Below are positions 1-7,272 of a DNA stretch of 42,405 bases, piece by piece. The notes beneath the pieces were generated by a model that searched no databases, was not told the DNA's origin, and saw only the letters and a list, made by a program, of their open reading frames with translations. The position numbers and the translations under genes were made by a program. Source of the stretch: Isosphaeraceae bacterium (lineage in GTDB: Bacteria; Planctomycetota; Planctomycetia; Isosphaerales; Isosphaeraceae); the NCBI GenBank assembly GCA_021324445.1, contig JAJPJC010000421.1:1-42405 (forward strand). Direction: 5' to 3'. Position 1 is the stretch's first letter. Every line of letters starts with the position of its first letter.

Positions 1-102
1 AAACTGTTGGATCGGGCCCGAGGGGTTGGCCCGCCGTTTTCGGAAGAAGAACCCCTGATACGATCAGGAGTTACGTCACAATAACCTTTGCATGTTCACA
101 GG

Positions 103-126
103 GGTCAGGCTCAAGCCTGACCTACG
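103..126. repeat. REP-like palindrome, copy 1
   Basis: The core GTCAGGCTCAAGCCTGAC is an 8-bp inverted repeat around a CA centre, followed by CTAC. It lies 2 bp beyond the stop codon of the sulfatase-fold gene on the minus strand. The same core recurs at 7165-7258 and 23534-23588. A folded transcript would form a short hairpin at the 3' end of the gene, so a role in termination or mRNA stability is possible (inference). Confidence 0.8.
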
Positions 127-128
127 TC

Positions 129-2129
129 TCACGGATGATACCGCCGCGGGGTGAGTGGCCCAGCCGTGAGTTGGCTCAAGGTCTCGCGCATCTGTTCGAG
201 CCGGGGCAGGAGGGCAGGGTCAGCCGTGAGGTTGTGTGTCTCCCTGGGGTCGTTGTGGAGATGGAACAACTCTTCGCGGACCTCTCCTTCGCGGCGGATG
301 TACGACCAGTCCCCCTCGGTCAGGGCCGCCAGCGGCCAGAGCGGTTCCAGCAGGCGCGAGCGAGCGGGATTGAGCTGCGGATCGTTGGGCACGACCTCGG
401 CGAGGGCCCGGCCCGATGTGCCGGACCCGCCCGGCAACCTGGGAGATTCCGCCGAGTCGCTCCAGAACCGGGCCAGCGACTCCCCGGGGAACGGGGAGCC
501 GGCCTCGAGGCCCACGAGGTCAACAATCGTCGCCGCCAGGTCGCGCAGGCTCACCGTGTCGGGCACGACGCGCGGCGCGGGCGACCCCTTGGGGGGCACG
601 AGGATCAGCGGGACATGGAGTTCCGTCTGGTAGAGGCTCGTGCCGTGGCAGAAGACCCCGGCATGCTCCCCGAAGCTCTCGCCGTGGTCCGAGGCGACGA
701 TCAGCCAGGTCCGGTCCCGGACCCCGCGCCGCCCCAGCTCATCGATCAAGCGGCCCAGGTGCTCGTCGAGGTTCGCCACGCAGTCGTCATACGCGTCACG
801 GACGAATCCGATCTCCTGGGCCGAGAGCCCGCGCTTGTCGCGTTGCCACCAGTTCTGGATCAGGTCCGCCTCGCGACGGTCGCGCGGCTCGACCCCGAAC
901 CGGCGGATGCTCAGCTCCGGGAGCTGATACGGATAGTGGGCGTCGTAATAATTGAGGAAGGCGAAGAACGGCCGCTCGGGCTGCGGGCGCTGGGCGAGCC
1001 AGTCGAGGAACTCGCGATTGACCGCCGCGGCGTCCTTGCGATCGGCGTGGACCAGCCACCAGAGATGTTGCACCGCGGGCCGCAGCCCGTCGAAATCCAG
1101 GCGATCCTCCAGGAACTGCTCGAGGGCCTGGAGCCCACCCACGCAGCGCTCGACCAGGACCGCCGGCTTGAAGGGGGTCAGCCGCGGGAAGAGGAAGTCG
1201 CAATAGTTTGTAAATCCCCGGCCCAGCCCGGAATCGGCGGCGCAATATAACGTGTTGGCGACGAATCCCGCGGTGGCATAGCCCCGAGCCCCGAGGAACT
1301 CGGCGACCGTGGGAGCCGTTGCATCCAGGGGGGTGAGCCAGTTGGCGGAGAGCTCGTGGGGCCATCGGCCCGTGAACAGGCTCGCATGGGACGGCAACGT
1401 CCATGTCGAAGCGGCCTGGACTCCGTCGAAGCGGATCCCCTGGACTGCCAGTTCGTCCAGGGTCGGGCTGGTGGGACGCCCGTATCCGTGCAGGTCCAGG
1501 TGGTCGGCGGCCACCGTGTCCAGCACGATCAACAGCACATTCGGTGCACCCGGTGGCGGCAGCGGCCGGGCCCGCTCGCGCTCCGTCTTGATCCAGTCCG
1601 AGCCCCAGAGGCAGCCCGCCAGGACCGGCACGAGACCCGCGACCACCGGGAAGCTGGCCCGGACCAGCCGGCGGAAGCCGCCGGCATGCCGCTCCAGCAC
1701 CGGGACGACTTGCGACGCTATCCCCAGGGCCACCACCAGCCAGGCGATCCCATAGACCTGGGGAAAGGCCACCAGGAGGGTCGGAAGGATCGTCAGGGCA
1801 CAGAGCAGCCGCCGGGCCAGCCAGCTCCCTCGCCGCGGCCAGGCCGGCATCGCCAGGCACAGGAGCACGCCCGAGGCCAGGAACAGACAGAGATTCACCG
1901 CCGGGATCAACCACACGAAATGCCGGCTCATGCCATAGAGATGATTCGGATCGTAGGTCCGCTTGCGCAGAACGATCGCCCCGACCTCGAGCAGGCCCGC
2001 GACGAGCCCGCACCAGGCCGACAGTGCCAGCAACGCCCGCGGCCCGAGCCCGGTTGCGGCGTGACGCTCGGAGGTCGCACCGGCTTCTTCGATGACACGG
2101 GTCGGACTCTTCATCGGCGAGCGGTCCAT
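129..2129 (-). CDS. Membrane-anchored sulfatase-family (alkaline phosphatase fold) protein with Thr at the nucleophile position
   Basis: The protein has 666 aa. The first ~180 residues are hydrophobic with about four or five membrane segments, followed by a sulfatase-type catalytic domain. Visible motifs are PNVLLIVLD (metal-binding Asp at 204), TWTLPSHASLFTG (active-site loop, about 242-254) and SDHGESFGEH (metal-binding Asp/His). The C-terminus has the FHLHNDPRETHNL segment typical of sulfatases. The Cys or Ser of the C/S-x-P-x-R signature is replaced by Thr244 and the Arg by His248, so formylglycine maturation is not expected. Thr nucleophiles are known in LtaS and phosphoethanolamine transferases of this superfamily, so a transferase or phosphatase role is as likely as sulfatase. 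An alternative start is the ATG at 2114. It is divergent from the TPR gene, with 144 bp between them. Confidence 0.8.
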   Translation of the reverse strand: MDRSPMKSPTRVIEEAGATSERHAATGLGPRALLALSAWCGLVAGLLEVGAIVLRKRTYDPNHLYGMSRHFVWLIPAVNLCLFLASGVLLCLAMPAWPRRGSWLARRLLCALTILPTLLVAFPQVYGIAWLVVALGIASQVVPVLERHAGGFRRLVRASFPVVAGLVPVLAGCLWGSDWIKTERERARPLPPPGAPNVLLIVLDTVAADHLDLHGYGRPTSPTLDELAVQGIRFDGVQAASTWTLPSHASLFTGRWPHELSANWLTPLDATAPTVAEFLGARGYATAGFVANTLYCAADSGLGRGFTNYCDFLFPRLTPFKPAVLVERCVGGLQALEQFLEDRLDFDGLRPAVQHLWWLVHADRKDAAAVNREFLDWLAQRPQPERPFFAFLNYYDAHYPYQLPELSIRRFGVEPRDRREADLIQNWWQRDKRGLSAQEIGFVRDAYDDCVANLDEHLGRLIDELGRRGVRDRTWLIVASDHGESFGEHAGVFCHGTSLYQTELHVPLILVPPKGSPAPRVVPDTVSLRDLAATIVDLVGLEAGSPFPGESLARFWSDSAESPRLPGGSGTSGRALAEVVPNDPQLNPARSRLLEPLWPLAALTEGDWSYIRREGEVREELFHLHNDPRETHNLTADPALLPRLEQMRETLSQLTAGPLTPRRYHP

Positions 2130-2273
2130 CGTTCCGGCGCTCTCATCCGGGCAGTCGGCAGTGAAGACCCGATGAGACCGGACCAGGCCCGCCCTCGAGT
2201 GCCCCCATCTCCCCAGCCCGGTCGATCACCCCGCGAAGCGACTGGCTCCTGCCTACTCTGAGGTGATTGCATC

Positions 2274-3629
2274 GTGACAGCGGTTGCGCAAGGTGTCAAG
2301 CCGGTATTCTCCCAGCATGCCATTCGGTCTGGCTCTGGCCTGACGCGTCTCTCCTGGGCGATGCTGGCCGCCCTCGCGGCAGGGCTGCTCTGGGGCGGCT
2401 GGAGCTGGTGGGGCCTCCGGTGTTATCGGAGGGCCCTGGCAGCCATCCGCACCGAGATGCAGGTGGGTCGTCCCGGCCATGCGGCTCGGAAGCTCAGGGA
2501 TCTCCTGGCGTGGAAGCCCGGCTCGGATGAAGCCGCCTACCTCCTGGGAATCTGCGAGCAGGCGCGAGGCCGGCCCCAGGAGGCCGCGGCGGCGTGGGCC
2601 CAGGTCCCGCCCAGCTCGCCGTTCGCCGCACAGGCGCTTCAGGGCCGCATGGAGCAGGAGGTCCATCGGGGGCGGCTCGCCGTTGCCGAGAAGCTCGTCT
2701 GCGACGCGCTGGAGGATCCCCGGATCCGCGGGTCCGGGCTGACCCTGGTGCTCGGGCTGATCTACTCCCAGCAGGGCCGGATCGAGGAAGCCGGCCGGTT
2801 GATCGAGGAGACCTGGGAGCGCCTCGGGCGCGCCGGCGAAGCGACCTGGGACCGGGCCATTCCCCTGGTCCGCTTGCACATCCGGCTGCGGCGGGATCCC
2901 CCTCCGGTCGCGGCCATCCGCGCGTTCCTCGAACAGGCCGCGCGACGGGCTCCCGACGACGATCGCGTCTGGCTGGGGAAAGCCAACCTGGCGATCCGGG
3001 CCGGCTCGTACGACGAGGCGGCGCGGTGGCTCGACGCCTGCCAGCGGTCTCGCCCCGAGGATGTCCCCGTCTGGGAGGCACGGCTGAGCTGGGCGGTCGC
3101 GACGAATCAGTTCGAGGCCGTGCGCCAGGCCGCGCAACACCTGTCGGCCGGCTGGGCGACCCCCGCGCGGGTCGCCCGGCTCGCAGCCTGGATGGCCGCG
3201 CGGCGCGGCGATGCCGAGGCGGAGCGCCAGGCGCTGGAGCGCCTCGTCGCGGCCGATCCCACCGACCACCACGCCTGGGACCGCCTCGTCGAGCTGGCGG
3301 CCAAGCCGGGCCAGACCGGCAGGGCCGCCGACCTGCGCAGCCGGAAGGCCCAGACTGAGCGGCTCCAGGCCCGATACCAGGTCCTCGATCAGCGCAACCA
3401 GCCGATCCGCGACGCCGCGGAGATGGCGCGCCTGGCCGAGCAGCTCGGCCATCGGTTCGAGGCCCGAGCCTTCCTGACCGTGGCCGTGGCGGCGGACCCC
3501 CAGCGCGACGACCTCCGGAGCGACCTCGCTCGGCTCAACCGCGATGGCCAAACCCGAATCGGCCAGGGGCGAACCCTGGCCGAGATCCTCGCTCACGAGT
3601 TCGACGCAACGCCCTGCCAGCCTCGTTAA
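2274..3629 (+). CDS. Membrane-anchored tetratricopeptide-repeat protein
   Basis: The protein has 451 aa and a GTG start preceded by GAGG. One membrane segment at about residues 28-46 (LSWAMLAALAAGLLWGG) follows a short cytoplasmic N-terminus. The rest is helical and Ala/Arg/Leu-rich with repeated TPR-like units, for example AAYLLGICEQARGRPQEAAAAW, LGLIYSQQGRIEEAGRL and GKANLAIRAGSYDEAARWL (each read as separate ~34-residue repeats). No catalytic motif is visible. TPR arrays generally mediate protein-protein contacts, so a scaffold role at the membrane is inferred; the partner is unknown. It is convergent with the lipoprotein gene at 3675. Confidence 0.75.
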   Translation: MTAVAQGVKPVFSQHAIRSGSGLTRLSWAMLAALAAGLLWGGWSWWGLRCYRRALAAIRTEMQVGRPGHAARKLRDLLAWKPGSDEAAYLLGICEQARGRPQEAAAAWAQVPPSSPFAAQALQGRMEQEVHRGRLAVAEKLVCDALEDPRIRGSGLTLVLGLIYSQQGRIEEAGRLIEETWERLGRAGEATWDRAIPLVRLHIRLRRDPPPVAAIRAFLEQAARRAPDDDRVWLGKANLAIRAGSYDEAARWLDACQRSRPEDVPVWEARLSWAVATNQFEAVRQAAQHLSAGWATPARVARLAAWMAARRGDAEAERQALERLVAADPTDHHAWDRLVELAAKPGQTGRAADLRSRKAQTERLQARYQVLDQRNQPIRDAAEMARLAEQLGHRFEARAFLTVAVAADPQRDDLRSDLARLNRDGQTRIGQGRTLAEILAHEFDATPCQPR

Positions 3630-3674
3630 AACCGTGGCGTTCGCCCAGCCGATGATCCCGGGGCAAGCTCCCGA

Positions 3675-4187
3675 TCAGTCCTTGAGCTCGAACTCGAAAT
3701 AGTTCGATTTCTCCTCGACTTTGGCCGTGAGCCCGCTCGTCGCGGCGCTCTGGTACTTCGCAGGGATCGAGCCCTTCGCTTTTGCGAAGGATTTGGCCTG
3801 AAGTTCCGGGATGGGTTGGGAGAGGACGGCCAGCCCGTGCTTCTTGGCGAGCTTCTCGCCCTCGGCCTTGAGCTGCTCCTCGTCGATCTCCCGCGTGTCG
3901 ATGGACACTTCATATTCGCCCGGCAACGCCCCGTCGCCGGGATTCAAGGTCGTTACCGACGAGAACGACCCGTCCTGGACCTGTCCATAAGCACCGTGGC
4001 CGCCCTGGGCTTTCGGACTGAAGCTGACCCGGGCCTTGGCGACGGGTGCACCGTTGTATTTCACCGTGCCCGACACAGGGTAGCGCTTGCCCAGGCCGTC
4101 GTCGTCCGAGCAGCCCCACACGCAAAGGAGGGCGGGGCCGATCAGCAAGGCGAGACAGCGGTGCGCAACCCGAGTTCGATTCCACAT
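3675..4187 (-). CDS. Small lipoprotein with carboxypeptidase-regulatory-like fold (module 1)
   Basis: The protein has 170 aa. A signal sequence ends in a lipobox VWGC with the acylated Cys at residue 26. After it comes the segment RYPVSGTVKYNGAPVAKARVSF, typical of planctomycete lipoproteins with a transthyretin/carboxypeptidase-regulatory-like beta sandwich, then GDGALPGEYEVSI. It ends with IPAKYQSAATSGLTAKV and a short acidic strand. It follows the DUF1559 gene on the same strand with a 236-bp gap. The same gene order with a paralogous lipoprotein occurs at 29349-31066; both proteins put the lipid Cys at residue 26. The function is unknown and an envelope location is inferred from the lipobox. 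Confidence 0.8.
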   Translation of the reverse strand: MWNRTRVAHRCLALLIGPALLCVWGCSDDDGLGKRYPVSGTVKYNGAPVAKARVSFSPKAQGGHGAYGQVQDGSFSSVTTLNPGDGALPGEYEVSIDTREIDEEQLKAEGEKLAKKHGLAVLSQPIPELQAKSFAKAKGSIPAKYQSAATSGLTAKVEEKSNYFEFELKD

Positions 4188-4423
4188 GGCAAGCCTCTTC
4201 CTGTTTTGGCTGTCGTGGTTGAGTTGGTTGGGAGGATGAATGAAGTGCCTCGGAAGGGCCGCCTCATCGTGTCCGGCGACACGAGGAACGCGGGCGGCTC
4301 TTCCGAGGCGGGACGCGAATCCGAGCCGTGACTTCTAGACCCGTGGGCCGCCCTGCGGCTGGGATGGGCTCCGCCTCGTTCCTGGCGGACACGCGGCCAG
4401 CCCGCAGCCCGATCGGGTGCGTC

Positions 4424-5497
4424 TCAATACTGATCGGAACTGACCACCTCCCCGCCAGCCCGGCTCCCGAGGGCATTGTAGGTGAATGGGTTGATCGAGG
4501 ACTTGAGGAATTGCACGTGCCCATCGGCCAGGAGGAAGTTCGCCCCGCCCGGGTGCGTGCTCTTGAAGCCGCGCGCCGAGTAGCTTTCACGGCACGCGAA
4601 GTTGCACGTGCCGAAACCGCCACAGGGCGGGTTGTACTGCCCGGTATAGAAATTGAGCGGGATCGTCGTGCCGGAGCCGATCCCGGTGTGGCCATACATC
4701 TCGTTGTTGTTATCTTGCCAGGGGAGGACTTCGCCGACCAGCAGCGTATTGCTCATCCCGTCGGTCACGCTCTGGACGGTCGCCGTCTGCCCGGACCGAT
4801 AATCCGCAAAGCCCCGCATGCTGCCTCTCTCGCCGCCATAATTGATGACTCCGGTCGTGCCCCAGAAGCCGTTCCACCCGCGCCGCTGGATCACGCCCGC
4901 GGAGAGTGGCAGCGTATCCTCCCAGGGACAGGGAGCGCATCCCAGGGGTGTGATCGCGTAGTTGTCCCCGAAGCTCATGTTGTAGTTGGTCGTGGGGACG
5001 GCGGTCGCACCGCCGCTGGGATTGGGGGGAGGCCCCATCACGCTATAGGTGCCCGCGTAGCCATAGGGGGTGAACCCCGTGTTCTTGCCGTCCGACGGGC
5101 ATTGGAAGACCGGGATCAGGGTGTACCACGCAGTCGCCCAGGCAGCGCCGGCGGTATCCTCCGCGAGCATGAGGTTGAAGGAGTTATAAACGGTGGTCTG
5201 CTCCAGCTCGGGCAGGATCATCGCGCGCCAACTGACCTTGGCGTCCCAGGCCCAGCCATCGCCGGGCGGCTGGGCCGACATCCCCGGCACGAACAGGTTG
5301 ACCCGGTCGATGTAGTTGTGGATGGCCAACCCGATCTGCTTCAGGTTGTTGGTGCACTGGGCGCGACGCGCGGCCTCGCGGGCCGATTGAACCGCGGGGA
5401 GCAGCAGGGCGATCAGAACTGCGATGATGGCGATGACCACAAGCAGCTCGATCAGCGTGAAGCCACGAGTCGATCTCGCTCTGCGGCACGAACTCAT
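4424..5497 (-). CDS. DUF1559 prepilin-type protein (module 1)
   Basis: The protein has 357 aa from the ATG at 5497, chosen because GAGGAG sits 7 bp upstream; an in-frame ATG at 5554 would add 19 residues before the leader. A short basic leader ending RG is followed by FTLIELLVVIAIIAVLIALLLPAV, the type IV prepilin cleavage site (G/F with Glu at +5) and N-terminal helix. Then comes QSAREAARRAQCTNNLKQIGLAIHNY, typical of DUF1559, and a large beta-rich C-terminal domain with the family's H-P-G-G-A-N-F-L-L-A-D-G-H segment. These proteins are strongly expanded in planctomycetes. Export by a type II secretion or type IV pilus-like machine is inferred. A PilT-type ATPase gene begins at 42268, but it is far away and no link is shown. 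Confidence 0.9.
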   Translation of the reverse strand: MSSCRRARSTRGFTLIELLVVIAIIAVLIALLLPAVQSAREAARRAQCTNNLKQIGLAIHNYIDRVNLFVPGMSAQPPGDGWAWDAKVSWRAMILPELEQTTVYNSFNLMLAEDTAGAAWATAWYTLIPVFQCPSDGKNTGFTPYGYAGTYSVMGPPPNPSGGATAVPTTNYNMSFGDNYAITPLGCAPCPWEDTLPLSAGVIQRRGWNGFWGTTGVINYGGERGSMRGFADYRSGQTATVQSVTDGMSNTLLVGEVLPWQDNNNEMYGHTGIGSGTTIPLNFYTGQYNPPCGGFGTCNFACRESYSARGFKSTHPGGANFLLADGHVQFLKSSINPFTYNALGSRAGGEVVSSDQY

Positions 5498-6088
5498 GAT
5501 GCGACTCCTCAGAATTGGATGTTTCAAATGAGAAAATCCCGACTCGAAGTTCAAAACGACCAGGTGGTCGACCCTCGGGTCAGAACGAGAACGACACGAC
5601 CTTCTCCGCCTACCTGTACTCTTGCTTAGATGAGCCTTGCGAACCGGAACCAGCCCACGAGCACGAGCCGGCGCGCACCACGACGGCAGCGGGTGGTGGT
5701 CAAGTCACCAGGGTTGGTTGATCATGGCAGAACAGGATGAGTCATACCCTCCGCGCCAATCCTTTGAGGCACCCCGACTCTCGAAGGGCCATCGTCGGGG
5801 TGGAAGGCCGGCCGAAGGCGTATTTCCACGGGCGGATCGTCATGAGAGTATGCAGGAGACCGTCCATAATCAAGTCCCCACCGACTGGAAATGCGTTTTT
5901 TCGTAAAGAACACGGCACGCAATCCCGGCGCGGTTGAAAAACGGGCACATTGGCGAAGCGAAACCCGATCCCGGGATCGAGATCCTGCGAACCGCCATCC
6001 GCGACAACGGCGGGGAAAGCGTTACAATCCAGGGAGGCTCGGGGAGCTCGATCCGGGCTCCAGGCCGCTTCACCGGGGGGTCGTCATC
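5498..6088. other. Gene-free stretch upstream of the DUF1559 and DUF3179 genes
   Basis: This is the divergent spacer between the DUF1559 gene (-) and the DUF3179 gene (+). Only short overlapping frames of low coding character are present. A TACAAT hexamer at 6023-6028 could be a -10 box for the DUF3179 gene, but no convincing -35 is seen. I see no RNA gene or repeat here. Confidence 0.5.
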
Positions 6089-7168
6089 GTGGAGACATCG
6101 GGCATCGCACCGGCTCAGCGGCTGCCTTCCTGGGCCGTGGTCCTGGCCCTCTCCGGATTGGGGTTGGCCGTCACGGTGGGGCTTGTGCTCTCCGTCGGGA
6201 GCGAGCCGGCGCAGCCGAACCGGGCTGCCGCCGTCCCCGCCCCGCCACCGGCCCTGCGGGCCAAACGGAACCCGGACCCGGTCCTGCCGCCGATCGAGTC
6301 CGTCTTCAATCTAGAACACTTGACGGTCCCACGCGCGACGATTCTGCGCGGCCATCAGCCCAAGGATGGCATCAAGGCGCTGACGAATCCGCCGGCATCC
6401 CCGGTCGCCGGCGCCTTGTGGGACCCATCTAGCCGGGTGGTGGGCGTCACGGTGGATGGGGTGTCGCGGGCCTATCCGATCCCGGTGCTCAACGGGCACG
6501 AGGTCATCAACGACCACCTGGGCAAGACTGACCTGGCCATCACCTATTGCTCCTTGTGCGACTCGGTGACCGTCGTCGATCGCCGCCTCGACGGGAAGAC
6601 CTATGAGTTCGGCGTCTCCTGCCTGATCTACCAGTCGAACATGCTCCTCTACGACCGGACCGACCAGGCCCTCTGGTCTCAGCTCACGTCCACGGCGATC
6701 AGCGGCCCGCACGCCGGTCGGACCCTGCGCCAGCTCGACGGCTGGGAGTTGACCACCTTCGGGGCCTGGCGCGGATCGCATCCCGACTCCACCGTGGTCG
6801 ACCTCCCGACCGGTTCCGACTACCCTTACCACCTCGATCCCCACCGCGCCTACGCCGCAACCGACGCGCTGGACGCCCGGTTCCAGGACGTCCCGCGCGA
6901 CGCGCGCCTGCGCAACAAGGCCCGGATCATCGGGGTGCGGTACGCAGGCGTGGTCCGGGCCTACCCCGTCGACGTCCTCGAGCAAGCGGGCCAGGCCGCC
7001 ATCCGGGACCGAATCGGCGGCGATTTCCTCGAGTTCGCCGTCGATCCGACTACCCACACGGTCCGGATTCTTCGCGCACCGGCAGCCGCCCAGGTGATCC
7101 ATACCTTCTGGTTTGCCTGGGCGGCGCTCTTCCCACAAACCGAGATCTATGAGCCCGGCCAGAAGTAG
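6089..7168 (+). CDS. DUF3179 domain-containing protein
   Basis: The protein has 359 aa from the GTG at 6089, preferred because a G-rich ribosome site (GGGGGG) lies just upstream and the residues before it look like non-coding sequence; the open frame reaches back to 5891. One N-terminal membrane segment (WAVVLALSGLGLAVTVGLVL) is followed by a Pro-rich linker. The remainder matches DUF3179: RAYPIPVLNGHEVINDHLG, then TYCSLCDSVTVVDR with a paired-Cys CSLC motif, FGVSCLIYQSNMLLYDR, and a second RAYPVDVLEQ element. The biochemical role of DUF3179 is not established; the CxxC suggests metal or redox involvement. The TAG stop lies inside a REP-like palindrome. Confidence 0.85.
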   Translation: METSGIAPAQRLPSWAVVLALSGLGLAVTVGLVLSVGSEPAQPNRAAAVPAPPPALRAKRNPDPVLPPIESVFNLEHLTVPRATILRGHQPKDGIKALTNPPASPVAGALWDPSSRVVGVTVDGVSRAYPIPVLNGHEVINDHLGKTDLAITYCSLCDSVTVVDRRLDGKTYEFGVSCLIYQSNMLLYDRTDQALWSQLTSTAISGPHAGRTLRQLDGWELTTFGAWRGSHPDSTVVDLPTGSDYPYHLDPHRAYAATDALDARFQDVPRDARLRNKARIIGVRYAGVVRAYPVDVLEQAGQAAIRDRIGGDFLEFAVDPTTHTVRILRAPAAAQVIHTFWFAWAALFPQTEIYEPGQK

Positions 7169-7264
7169 GTCAGGCTTGAGCCTGACGGCCTGGTTCGGGA
7201 ACGTCAGGCTCAAGCCTGACCTACATGAGAGGGAACGTCAGGCTCAAGCCTGACCTACATGAGA
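7165..7264. repeat. REP-like palindromes, three cores, with a 34-bp tandem duplication
   Basis: The palindrome core occurs at 7165-7186 in one orientation (GTAGGTCAGGCTTGAGCCTG...) and at 7203-7224 and 7237-7258 in the other. The two latter copies sit in a perfect 34-bp tandem repeat, 7197-7230 and 7231-7264. The first copy contains the DUF3179 stop codon; the last ends in the GAGAGG that serves the next gene as ribosome site. Opposed copies could pair into a long hairpin. Confidence 0.85.
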
Positions 7265-7272
7265 GGTCATTC

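Noticed and set aside
135..1250. Long open frame on the plus strand opposite the sulfatase-fold gene
   Set aside because: It is a shadow of the minus-strand gene; it has no domain motif or ribosome site, and high GC lengthens such antisense frames.
2253..3596. 447-codon minus-strand frame opposite the TPR gene
   Set aside because: Composition is Pro/Gly/Arg-rich without motifs; the plus-strand frame has a signal anchor and TPR units.
5637..5906. Small plus-strand frame in the spacer before the DUF3179 gene
   Set aside because: No ribosome site of note, no recognisable motif and several overlapping frames of equal quality.
7225..7272. Upstream ATG start for the YfhO-like protein
   Set aside because: It lies inside a tandem repeat and adds residues encoded by the palindrome; the GTG at 7273 has a good ribosome site and begins right before the first membrane helix.
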